Assembly: GCA_947501885.1 (NCBI GenBank)
Contig: CANMXN010000001.1
Span: 806,001 to 870,000, forward strand
Source of the DNA: an uncultured Sphingorhabdus sp.
Lineage (GTDB): Bacteria; Pseudomonadota; Alphaproteobacteria; Sphingomonadales; Sphingomonadaceae
Direction: 5' to 3'
Length of the DNA: 64,000 nt
Part shown: positions 21,198 through 28,514 of the stretch, one piece after another
How positions within the stretch are numbered: position 1 is the stretch's first letter
How the letters are laid out: each line of letters opens with the position of its first letter
Notes under the pieces: model-generated
The model's database searches: none
What the model was told of the DNA's origin: nothing
The model's input: the letters and a program-made list of their open reading frames with translations, nothing else
Made by a program: the position numbers and the translations under genes

Positions 21198-21324
21198 GGG
21201 CCTTCAAAACCTCTAATGCAAGCACCGGCCAGAGAATTACACTCTGTCCGGGTGGCTATCACGCATGTCCAGGGCTTGCCTAAAGGTGTTAGCGCTCCGT
21301 GCTTGCGTGGGGTTTTGAACACCC
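21198..21324 (+). ncRNA. C4 antisense RNA-like structured element
   Basis: A long closing stem is formed by CAAAACCTC (21205-21213) with GGGGTTTTG (21309-21317, one G-U) and GCAAGCAC (21218-21225) with GTGCTTGC (21299-21306). Inside is a hairpin CCGGCCAGAG-AATTACA-CTCTGTCCGG (21225-21251, one mismatch; its first base is shared with the outer stem) and then a segment reading GTCCAGGGCTTGCC followed by GTTAGCG. This order, CCGG hairpin ending CCGGGTG, then GTC-GGG-CC-AAG and GTTAGCG, closed by a long stem, is how I remember the phage P1/P4-type C4 antisense RNAs. Those repress a downstream gene. Here a small ORF follows, with no other phage genes nearby. I could not run a covariance search. Confidence 0.6.
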
Positions 21325-21332
21325 GGCTTTGA

Positions 21333-21381
21333 CCGCCTCAATGGTCCAAATGTCGGATACGCCTCTTGATTAAGGAGGCGG
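21333..21381 (+). promoter_or_regulatory. Shine-Dalgarno hairpin with a second, competing anti-SD sequence
   Basis: The AAGGAGG Shine-Dalgarno of the small ORF is part of GAGGCG (21375-21380), which pairs with CGCCTC (21360-21365) across a 9-base loop. A second complement, CCGCCTC (21333-21339), just after the C4-like stem, can pair with GAGGCGG (21375-21381) instead. Either pairing hides the ribosome-binding site. This suggests translation of the small ORF is off by default and controlled by the upstream RNA. Confidence 0.5.
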
Positions 21382-21383
21382 AT

Positions 21384-21515
21384 ATGCGCAGATGCGATAA
21401 AGACGATAATCAAAAATATAAGCGTTCAACTAGCCCTTGGATCACCATGGAAGCTTGGTTCATAGGGCTGATATTTTATGCGCCGTTGCTGCTGCATATT
21501 CTGTCTGGGTTTTGA
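21384..21515 (+). CDS. Small 43-residue membrane protein downstream of C4-like RNA
   Basis: The ORF starts at an ATG placed five bases after a perfect AAGGAGG. The protein begins with a charged, hydrophilic 20 residues (MRRCDKDDNQKYKRSTSP) and ends in a hydrophobic helix (AWFIGLIFYAPLLLHILSGF). I do not recognise it. In phages P1 and P4 the genes controlled by C4-type RNAs encode host-acting proteins (Icd, Ash, Ant), so this could be a small growth-affecting membrane peptide; that is inference only. A palindrome at 21543-21561 follows and could terminate the transcript. Confidence 0.55.
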   Translation: MRRCDKDDNQKYKRSTSPWITMEAWFIGLIFYAPLLLHILSGF

Positions 21516-21542
21516 AATATTGAACTGTAATATATTATGTGA

Positions 21543-21680
21543 TCCTGAAACAAGTTCAGGATGACGGTGCGGGCTTTAGGATGACGGTTGGGGGTAGGAT
21601 GGCGGTGGTAGGGAGTAGAATAACGGTTGAGGGTAGGATGACGGCGGTGGAGTGTAGAATAACGGCTGGGGTTAGGATAG
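21543..21680. repeat. Palindrome followed by degenerate 39-bp tandem repeat
   Basis: Palindrome TCCTGAA-ACAAG-TTCAGGA at 21543-21561 is followed by AGGATGACGG-like motifs starting at 21578, 21596, 21617, 21635, 21656 and 21674. Spacing alternates 18 and 21 bases, giving a 39-bp unit present as 21578-21616, 21617-21655 and a partial third copy. The sequence is G-rich on this strand. It is the third member of the repeat family also seen after glcB and uvrA. The remaining 170 bases to the next gene show nothing recognisable. Confidence 0.8.
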
Positions 21681-21849
21681 ATATCAAAGTTAAGATGATG
21701 AATTGGAAGTATTAATGGAGTGGTTTAGGGTGACGAAGGTGAAGCTTTAGGGAGAAGGCTTTAACGCGGGATTAGATTGACGAGAGGCGTAATATTGGCA
21801 ATTCCCATTACCTAGCTTATATGATAGCAAGCCCTTAAGGGGAGAGTTT

Positions 21850-22833
21850 ATGAAGACTATTTTGGGTAATATTGCATGTTTGGCGATGGCGATATTCACC
21901 GCACAATATAGCGCCCAAGCGCAAACGCAATGGGATGGCATATCCAAGAAAAATACAGATGATATTGTCACGCTACGAACAGGCAAAGCACCCGATGACA
22001 TATTGCTCAATGGTGAAAGCGCTACCATCTTCGCACAAGACCCGACCACGATCCGCATCTTAATCCCCGCAGACAAAAGCGGTATATCATGCGTCAATAC
22101 TTATATCGTCAAATATAAAGGTGAAAAGGCGGGGCAATTAATCGCTAATCATTGTCATGGCGATACTGTTTTCGATGTTTTGCCTGGCGAAATCTCGCAG
22201 AGCCTTGTCAGCAAAGATGATGCAGACACGCCAGAAGGGACTGGCACAGATAATATTCTGCCTGAGGCTAAGCCTGTTCAGGGTAATGAAAACAGCGAAA
22301 CAGAGGATGAAGAACAGCAAAATGGCAATAGACGACCTTCTATGGTGGTGAAGCCCATAGTGTGGAATAATAATCAGTTCAACACATTGGACAGCGCCTT
22401 AACATGGCAGGCAGGCGGTGAACGCGATCCTTTCTTATTGCTTGCTATTCCTGAAACGGATGCTTTTTTCTGGATTGGTGGCTGCAAAAATGGCCGTATC
22501 ACAAATTATATTCAATCGGTAAATGGAGAAGAAGAAATTGGCAGCAAGACGCCTATTTTCTTTGGTACGGATAAGCAATCTCCTATGCGTTATAGCGCGA
22601 GCATCGCGCCGCTTCCCTTTGGCGAAGGTAATGACCCAACGGTTCTATTGTCTTTGGCTATGAATGACCCTTTATTTGGTCATATGGCATCTGATAATTG
22701 GCTCTATGTGATTAAAGGTTTGGGTGAGAATCAGATCAGAACGCGTATATCATTATCAGGCAGCGCCAAGGCAATACGTGCTTTTCAACAAGGGTGCGCG
22801 GCGCAAATATCGCAAAATTCACCCGCTAATTAA
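21850..22833 (+). CDS. Exported protein of unknown function
   Basis: A 327-residue protein with a signal peptide (hydrophobic CLAMAIFTA region, cleavage likely after AQA at about residue 24). The first half holds two Cys residues (ISCVNTY and NHCHG) that could form a disulfide. An acidic, low-complexity linker (about residues 120-158, rich in Glu, Asp and Asn) joins it to a second globular part containing DAFFWIGGCKNGRITNY. I recognise no family. It is monocistronic as far as visible. A weak GGGGAG Shine-Dalgarno lies upstream of the ATG. Confidence 0.7.
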   Translation: MKTILGNIACLAMAIFTAQYSAQAQTQWDGISKKNTDDIVTLRTGKAPDDILLNGESATIFAQDPTTIRILIPADKSGISCVNTYIVKYKGEKAGQLIANHCHGDTVFDVLPGEISQSLVSKDDADTPEGTGTDNILPEAKPVQGNENSETEDEEQQNGNRRPSMVVKPIVWNNNQFNTLDSALTWQAGGERDPFLLLAIPETDAFFWIGGCKNGRITNYIQSVNGEEEIGSKTPIFFGTDKQSPMRYSASIAPLPFGEGNDPTVLLSLAMNDPLFGHMASDNWLYVIKGLGENQIRTRISLSGSAKAIRAFQQGCAAQISQNSPAN

Positions 22834-23028
22834 TCACGTTAATCAGTAACAAATCGATACTAGTATAAGCTATCACCCAATTATATTAGCGCACAAAAGT
22901 GCCCAGCAAATAGGGAGATTCACTGGGCAATAATTTGTTGGCACATATTGTACCTCGGGTAGCAGATATCAGAATATGCTTAAATTTATTTTGGATGCGT
23001 GACCTTCATCACATTGCTTATTTTATAT

Positions 23029-24246
23029 TTATCCAGAGACCGCCAACATTAATTGAGCGCAGATAATTGCGCCATATGTCCCCAAGGCATAACCAAGCAC
23101 AGCCAGCAATACACCCACTGGGGCGAGTGAGGGATGAAAGGCGCCAGCGACAACGGGCGCTGATGCTGCGCCGCCAACGCTTGCTTTGCTGCCTACTGCA
23201 ATAAAGAAGAAAGGCGCACGGATAAATTTAGCCACGGTGAATAAGATAATCGTGTGGATAAGCATCCAGATTAGACCAATGATGAAAAAAGATGGAATAT
23301 CGGCAATTTGGAAAATATTCATCTTAGTACCAATAACCGCAACGAGCAGGAATATGAACACAGTACCAAATTTGGATGCGCCAACACCTTCTAATTCGCG
23401 TGCTCTGGTGAAGCTAGCAGCAAGACCAATAGTGGTAGCGAGCACAACCACCCAAAAGAAATTGTTGGTGAGGATAGAGCCTTGAGCAAAGCTCACCCCT
23501 TCAAAGAAGGTAACCAAGAACCCGCCAAGTAAATGCGATAAACCGACAGCAGCAAAACAAATACCCATCAGTATGATAATATCATTCGATGTCGCTTTAC
23601 GCTCAACCGAGGCGCTATAATCAGCCATTTTCTCTTGTAATGTTATGATCGCGCTTGTGTCCGCCTTTAACCAACGATCTATCGGAGCAGGATTGCCCGC
23701 TCCATAGAGAAGAAATGCCATCCAGATATTAGCAACAATAATATCAACCGCCACCATAGCCGCATAATTAGATGGATTATATTGATAGATTTCAAGCATT
23801 GCAGTTTGGTTTGCACCGCCGCCAATCCAACTACCTGCCAGTGTAGCAAGGCCGCGCCATGCTGCATCATTGCCGCTTCCTAACACGCTAGGATCAAAAG
23901 TGGCCACTATATATAATGCTATTGGCCCACCTATGATGATGCCAAAAACAGCCGTAAGAAACATGATAATCGCTTTAGAACCAAGCCCCATTATTGCCTT
24001 TAAATCGATACTAAGCGTGAGCAGAACCAAGCTTGCTGGTAGAAAATAATCTTTTGCAATGGTCCAAAGATTATTCTCACCTATGATACCAAAACTCGCA
24101 AGCAATGAAGGAATGAGATAGCACATTAATATAATAGGCACGAAGCGGTAGAATTTATCCCAAAAACCACCCAAGCTGCGTGTATAAAAAATAGCCGCTA
24201 AAACCGCGAATAATATCCCAAATATCACCACATCATTTTCTATCAT
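23029..24246 (-). CDS. DUF819 family integral membrane protein
   Basis: A 405-residue polytopic inner-membrane protein with about ten hydrophobic segments. The DUF819 (YjcL-like) signature GLATLAGSWIGGGANQTAM lies near residue 130-150, and the C-terminal half contains FFFIAVGSKASVGGAASAPV and GYALGTYGAIICAQLM, an arrangement suggesting an internal duplication like that of some secondary transporters. Transport substrate is unknown. It is a single leftward gene, divergent from the serine hydrolase gene. Confidence 0.85.
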   Translation of the reverse strand: MIENDVVIFGILFAVLAAIFYTRSLGGFWDKFYRFVPIILMCYLIPSLLASFGIIGENNLWTIAKDYFLPASLVLLTLSIDLKAIMGLGSKAIIMFLTAVFGIIIGGPIALYIVATFDPSVLGSGNDAAWRGLATLAGSWIGGGANQTAMLEIYQYNPSNYAAMVAVDIIVANIWMAFLLYGAGNPAPIDRWLKADTSAIITLQEKMADYSASVERKATSNDIIILMGICFAAVGLSHLLGGFLVTFFEGVSFAQGSILTNNFFWVVVLATTIGLAASFTRARELEGVGASKFGTVFIFLLVAVIGTKMNIFQIADIPSFFIIGLIWMLIHTIILFTVAKFIRAPFFFIAVGSKASVGGAASAPVVAGAFHPSLAPVGVLLAVLGYALGTYGAIICAQLMLAVSG

Positions 24247-24549
24247 CGCTCTATTGCCTCTTGCTTAAAAAGATATTGCTATGTTGCATCAAACAAGTGA
24301 ACGAGCAAGCAGAAGATAGCAAGGTTAGACTGTCTACGTTTTATTATGCACATTTGTTTCAATCACCTTGGAGCATAGCTTCAATATATAAATACTGAAA
24401 AACCTATATATCTAGCGATTGCATTATCTATACCATTCACAATTAATGCAAACGCCAGAACAATTATTGACTCAAACAAATCTAAGTGTATTACTAATAC
24501 AATACAGTAATCATAATTTATCATTAAACCCCATGGATCAATAAAATAA
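24247..24549. other. Intergenic region between divergent DUF819 and serine hydrolase genes
   Basis: About 300 A+T-rich bases with no ORF that I trust. A possible promoter for the rightward gene is TTGACT (24467-24472), 16 bases, TATTAC (24489-24494), giving a 5' leader of about 50 bases. I see no terminator or repeat here. Confidence 0.35.
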
Positions 24550-26028
24550 ATGAAACATATATTAGTTATAATTATTTGTATTTGTGCTGCTTCTTGTTCA
24601 AAAAATTCTTACGAAGAACCGATTGATACGTCTCTCGATCAGGCGCTTGCCGCAAAAATTGATAATTATATGATGTCGGGGGTAGAGAAAGGTTATGCTG
24701 GAACCATATTAATCGCAAAGGACGGTAAAATTATCCTAAGCAAAGGCTATGGCCTTGCAAACAGAGAAAATAATATTGTTAACACACCCGATACAATTTT
24801 TGATATTGGTTCGAATGCTAAGCAATTTACCGCTGCCGCTATTATGAAACTAGTAGATCAGAAAAAATTATCAACAACTGATAGGTTGGAGCAGTTTTTT
24901 GACAATGTACCAGATGATAAAAAGTACATCACTGTCCATCAATTATTAACTCACACCTCGGGTTTCGACCATGGCTTTGGTGGTGATTTCGATGGTACTA
25001 CCAAAGACCAATTCCTGAAGAAAGCTTTTGCTAGTGAATTAATCTTTAAACCTGGAGAGCGCAGTAAATACTCTAATGCTGGTTTTAGCGTACTCGCAGC
25101 GATCATTGAAAATGTGTCCAGCATGAATTATGAGACTTATCTTAGTAAAAATATTTTCAAACCTGCTGGGTTAAATCATACTGGCTATCTTATACCTGAT
25201 TGGGCGGACCAACCCTTTGCCCATCAATATTGGCATGGGGCCATACCCCGAGGCACAACGGTAAATCGCTATATTAAAGACGGCAGTGTGTCATGGAATC
25301 TCGTTGGTAATGGTGGTCTACTTGCTACATCAACTGACCTCTATAATTGGCTTGAAGCACTAAAAACAGACAAAATTCTATCAAAAACTGCTCGAGATCA
25401 GCTATTTAATCATCATGCAGCGATTACCACTCAATCTGACCGCTATTACGGTTATGGCTGGGGCGTGCAGACTGGTTATGAAGGTAAAACCTTGATCACT
25501 CACAATGGAGGAAATGGCATATATTATTCGGGTATTGCTTGGTATCCAGAAGGTGATGTAACTATCCTATTTTCAAGCAATACATCTACGACTGAATGGC
25601 CAACTTATCAAATACATCGGATGATTTTTGAACCAGACTATAAGCCAAGAGCTTTTAAAGCCCCTTCTCATCAGTTGGTATATGAATATGTGCAATCTAA
25701 CTCTATTGAGAGCATCGCAGAGCTACCAGAATACTTTAAAAAAGAAACAGGTAAACCAATAAAGGATCAGTCTTTATTAAATCAGGTCGGCATAGCGTTT
25801 GAGGAAGACGAGCAGTATGAAACCTCTATCGCCCTATTCAAGCTCAACATTAAATTATTCCCAGACCAAGGTAATTTGTGGGAGAGCTTAGGTGAAGGTT
25901 ATTTGGCTAAAGGTGACAAAGTACAAGCCAGTACCAGCTATCAAAAATCACTAACTCTCGCACCAGATAAAGACTGTTTTTGGTGCGCCAATGCCAAGCG
26001 GCAGTTGGCCACATTGAACAGCAGATAA
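24550..26028 (+). CDS. Serine hydrolase lipoprotein (class C beta-lactamase fold) with C-terminal TPR
   Basis: A 492-residue protein. The N-terminus has a lipobox CAASC with Cys16 as the lipidated residue, so it is membrane-anchored outside the cytoplasm. The penicillin-binding/esterase fold shows S-x-x-K at Ser88-Lys91 (DIGSNAKQFT), the Tyr motif YSNAGFSVLA, and the third motif HNGGNG. The C-terminal 100 residues contain a TPR-like pair (FEEDEQYETSIALFKLNIKL and LGEGYLAKGDKVQASTSYQK). The catalytic set is complete, so it is likely an active esterase or peptidase; beta-lactam hydrolysis is not implied. An ATAAAAT stretch, not a clear Shine-Dalgarno, precedes the ATG. Confidence 0.88.
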   Translation: MKHILVIIICICAASCSKNSYEEPIDTSLDQALAAKIDNYMMSGVEKGYAGTILIAKDGKIILSKGYGLANRENNIVNTPDTIFDIGSNAKQFTAAAIMKLVDQKKLSTTDRLEQFFDNVPDDKKYITVHQLLTHTSGFDHGFGGDFDGTTKDQFLKKAFASELIFKPGERSKYSNAGFSVLAAIIENVSSMNYETYLSKNIFKPAGLNHTGYLIPDWADQPFAHQYWHGAIPRGTTVNRYIKDGSVSWNLVGNGGLLATSTDLYNWLEALKTDKILSKTARDQLFNHHAAITTQSDRYYGYGWGVQTGYEGKTLITHNGGNGIYYSGIAWYPEGDVTILFSSNTSTTEWPTYQIHRMIFEPDYKPRAFKAPSHQLVYEYVQSNSIESIAELPEYFKKETGKPIKDQSLLNQVGIAFEEDEQYETSIALFKLNIKLFPDQGNLWESLGEGYLAKGDKVQASTSYQKSLTLAPDKDCFWCANAKRQLATLNSR

Positions 26029-26156
26029 GTTCTTAATCGTCAAAAATAGATAATTTGTTGTAAGCAAAGTTTAAGTGCAACAAAATAACGGACAATCGCA
26101 TCGGTAGGAAACGACTATTCCTCAAAAATACTTGATGTTGTAAATTTGAGAAAAAG

Positions 26157-26232
26157 TGGTGCCCGAGGGCGGATTCGAACCACCGACACAGCGATTTTCA
26201 GTCGCTTGCTCTACCAACTGAGCTACTCGGGC
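26157..26232 (-). tRNA. tRNA-Phe (GAA)
   Basis: Minus strand folds as a full cloverleaf of 76 bases with encoded CCA. The acceptor stem is GCCCGAG with CTCGGGC, the D arm contains AGCTCAGTTGGTAGAGC, the anticodon stem-loop is GCGACTGAAAATCGC with anticodon GAA, and the T arm is GGTGGTTCGAATCCGCC. It is isolated between the serine hydrolase gene and yacG. Confidence 0.97.
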
Positions 26233-26312
26233 GCCCTATTATGTGTTAGCAACATAATAGATAAGAAGCGCAGCCTATAAGCAAGCGCATAGCACATTGT
26301 CTAGCCCCTAAA

Positions 26313-26492
26313 TCAATCTTCTGAATTATTATTTTTAATTATCTCTTCTTCGGCAGGCGGTCCCGCAACGCGATAACCATCTCCCAGCCATTTCAGCAGG
26401 TCTCTATCTTTGCAACCCGCGCTGCAAAATGGGCGATGTTCACGCGTTGAAATATTATTGCAAATCGGGCATTTCTCTTTGGTTTTGGTCAT
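26313..26492 (-). CDS. yacG: DNA gyrase inhibitor YacG, zinc-binding
   Basis: A 59-residue protein: MTKTKEKCPICNN, then RPFCSAGCKDRDLLKWLGDG, then YRVAGPP. The four Cys (C-x2-C and C-x3-C) bind one zinc ion, and the DL-x2-WL-x-(D/E)-GYRV tail is the YacG signature. The family binds GyrB and inhibits its DNA binding. The gene lies 17 bases after the RNase E/G gene, in the common alphaproteobacterial order infA-maf-RNase-yacG. Confidence 0.92.
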   Translation of the reverse strand: MTKTKEKCPICNNISTREHRPFCSAGCKDRDLLKWLGDGYRVAGPPAEEEIIKNNNSED

Positions 26493-26509
26493 AATGTAAC
26501 AGCCCTATT

Positions 26510-27544
26510 TTATGCGATATTCTTAGCGGGTGTAATGATATTATTATCTATGGAATATTGCTCATCCTCTATCAATGTCCAATTGCGCCCTGTGCGTTGC
26601 GACAATTGATTGAGCCAATCATATTGCCTCAGCGCAGCGATTATATGTGGATGCGCTATAATGCTCATTTCACCTGAAACGGTCTCTGGATGATTACATG
26701 TCAATTCAGCACGGCGCAGTATATCCAATGCCACATTTAAAATTTTATCATGTCCCAATATCGCCAATAGCGATGGCCATTTATTCTTCATGACTATTTG
26801 CATAAAACCAAATCCATTAATTGCAGTCCGCTCGCAAGGTCGCTCCATAGATTGATCAAATATAGTAGCAACTTTATGCCGCTCCTCTTTCTTTTCAATA
26901 GTAGGGAAGTCAATACCCACCATCCCTTGAAGATCAAACAGAGTAATCACATCTGCGCAAGCTTTAGCGGCCTGTTGTGACAATATGACAGCATCATCAT
27001 CGCCATCCACATCAATCATCGTCATCGCGGCGCTTTGATCAATAATCAAACTTCCGTTAGCAAAGTCATAAAGACCTCGCTCTGCCTGCTCACAGGCCTC
27101 ATACCAACCATGATCGGATAATGTATCACCTTGATACGGCAAACATGTTTTAACGGTAATATTTGAGCTATTAATATTATCCCTTAAAGAAGGAGCATTT
27201 TGGGGAGTATTACCATCAATATATTCCGCAATAGCAGGCTTCACGCGGGTGCGTTCCCATATTCTCTCACGCACTATTTGTACAAAAAGCGATTGCCCCT
27301 CACTATATCCTGCAGGCCACTTTTTCAAAACAGCTTCTTCGTCGCTATTCAATAGGATGAAACCGCCTGATTTATGCTTTTTGAGCAATTTGGCTTCCTT
27401 GATATCGCCAAACCGTGGCCCTATGAATGGTCCAAAATTGCGTTCTATTCGAATTTTTGTGATAATACCCTTATCAATCAAAGCCGCTCGGTTTTCACCA
27501 ATGCCTTCTTCATATAACCACTCAGCCAACGGGATAACCTGCAT
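26510..27544 (-). CDS. Ribonuclease E/G family protein
   Basis: A 344-residue protein shorter than E. coli RNase G (about 490). The first 70 residues have little of the canonical S1 domain. The catalytic DNase I-like part is recognisable: MTMIDVDGD and GMVGIDFPTI carry the two metal-binding Asp of the RNase E/G active site. The C-terminal zinc-link Cys pair of RNase E is not obvious. The family trims rRNA and degrades mRNA in the cytoplasm. Its start overlaps the maf stop by 23 bases, so it is translationally coupled. This compact form is the usual one in this alphaproteobacterial gene cluster. Confidence 0.85.
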   Translation of the reverse strand: MQVIPLAEWLYEEGIGENRAALIDKGIITKIRIERNFGPFIGPRFGDIKEAKLLKKHKSGGFILLNSDEEAVLKKWPAGYSEGQSLFVQIVRERIWERTRVKPAIAEYIDGNTPQNAPSLRDNINSSNITVKTCLPYQGDTLSDHGWYEACEQAERGLYDFANGSLIIDQSAAMTMIDVDGDDDAVILSQQAAKACADVITLFDLQGMVGIDFPTIEKKEERHKVATIFDQSMERPCERTAINGFGFMQIVMKNKWPSLLAILGHDKILNVALDILRRAELTCNHPETVSGEMSIIAHPHIIAALRQYDWLNQLSQRTGRNWTLIEDEQYSIDNNIITPAKNIA

Positions 27545-28100
27545 TTTTTAGCAATATACGGCTTTCATAAAGCGGTAAGCCTATTGTGCCACTATGCGAG
27601 CCTTGCATCCAACCTATCAGTGCCTCCGCACGCCCTTGAATAGCGTAACCGCCCGCTTTGCCAATACCTTCGCCGCTATCAATATAGGATTCTATCTCAT
27701 CAGCGTGCAGGCACTTAAATTTGATCGCTGAAACACTTAACTTGCTCTGCACATTACCATCACGATCAATCACGCAGACAGCACTATAAACATTATGCCG
27801 ACGCCCACTTAATAATTCTAAAAAGCCGCGCTGCATCTGTTCATTCTCGGCTTGTGGCAATATACGCCGTCCTACAACCACAGTTGTATCACCCGCAATG
27901 ACAATTTCATCATCACCGCGCGCAATTGCCGCTGCTTTTTCTTGCGCCATGCGCAGCGCATAGACGCGGCCGATCTCACCTTTATATGGGTTTTCATCAA
28001 TATCAGGAGAATTTATACGGTCGGGTGTAACACCAATACGCGCTAGCAAATCTCTTCGTCTAGGGCTGGAGGAACCAAGAACCAATTTGGGTGTTGGCAT
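27522..28100 (-). CDS. maf: Maf family nucleotide pyrophosphatase
   Basis: A 192-residue enzyme from the ATG at 28100; a TTG two codons earlier is less likely. The start PKLVLGSSSPRRRDLL is the Maf signature that binds the phosphates, PDIDENP follows, VIAGDTTVVVG carries the catalytic Asp, and GKAGGYAIQGRAEALI is the second conserved block. Family members hydrolyse dTTP/UTP or modified nucleotides to monophosphates, guarding against misincorporation and linked to cell-division arrest. It lies nine bases after infA. Confidence 0.94.
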   Translation of the reverse strand: MPTPKLVLGSSSPRRRDLLARIGVTPDRINSPDIDENPYKGEIGRVYALRMAQEKAAAIARGDDEIVIAGDTTVVVGRRILPQAENEQMQRGFLELLSGRRHNVYSAVCVIDRDGNVQSKLSVSAIKFKCLHADEIESYIDSGEGIGKAGGYAIQGRAEALIGWMQGSHSGTIGLPLYESRILLKNAGYPVG

Positions 28101-28109
28101 ATCCAAGCC

Positions 28110-28328
28110 TTATTTAAAGCGATATGTTATGCGGCCTTTGGTCAGATCATAAGGTGTTAATTCCACCAATACTTCGTCACCTACCAAAACACGGATCCTA
28201 TTTTTGCGCATTTTACCAGCAGTATGACCCAGCACTTCATGGCCATTTTCTAATTCCACACGGAACATAGCATTGGGCAATAATTCACGAATTGTGCCCC
28301 GCATCTCCAATAATTCTTCTTTTGCCAT
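28110..28328 (-). CDS. infA: Translation initiation factor IF-1
   Basis: A 72-residue OB-fold protein with the standard sequence [20 protein letters not shown], then [19 protein letters not shown] and ending GRITYRFK. It binds the ribosomal A site during initiation. AAGGGG lies just upstream of the ATG. It is the first gene of the infA-maf-RNase E/G-yacG cluster. Confidence 0.98.
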   Translation of the reverse strand: MAKEELLEMRGTIRELLPNAMFRVELENGHEVLGHTAGKMRKNRIRVLVGDEVLVELTPYDLTKGRITYRFK

Positions 28329-28461
28329 TCGGCCCCTTAAATCTTTATTATGTTAATATCATCGCGCTTTACAGATAAATATCACAAAAGGAAAGAACCC
28401 TTTGTCATTAAGGTGCTAGAAAGTATGATATATGATCGAATAGCAATATGCACATATATGA

Positions 28462-28490
28462 AGCTCCGCCAGAGTATATTTGACGGAGCT
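28462..28490. terminator. Hairpin between infA and S9 peptidase genes
   Basis: AGCTCCG (28462-28468) pairs perfectly with CGGAGCT (28484-28490). It lies 25-53 bases beyond the S9 peptidase stop on the minus strand. The downstream tail is only moderately T-rich in either direction, so it is a likely but imperfect terminator. Confidence 0.45.
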
Positions 28491-28514
28491 ATATATTTCA
28501 AAGACATATCTTTA

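Noticed and set aside
21172-21339. Minus-strand open frame through the C4-like RNA, reading RVFKTPRKHGALTPLGKP and onward
   Set aside because: It is the complement of an RNA with strong stems and has no start codon or Shine-Dalgarno; treated as a by-product of the RNA structure.
24550-26028. Beta-lactamase
   Set aside because: The S-x-x-K, Y-x-N and H-x-G motifs are shared by esterases and peptidases, and the lipoprotein/TPR layout does not suggest antibiotic hydrolysis.
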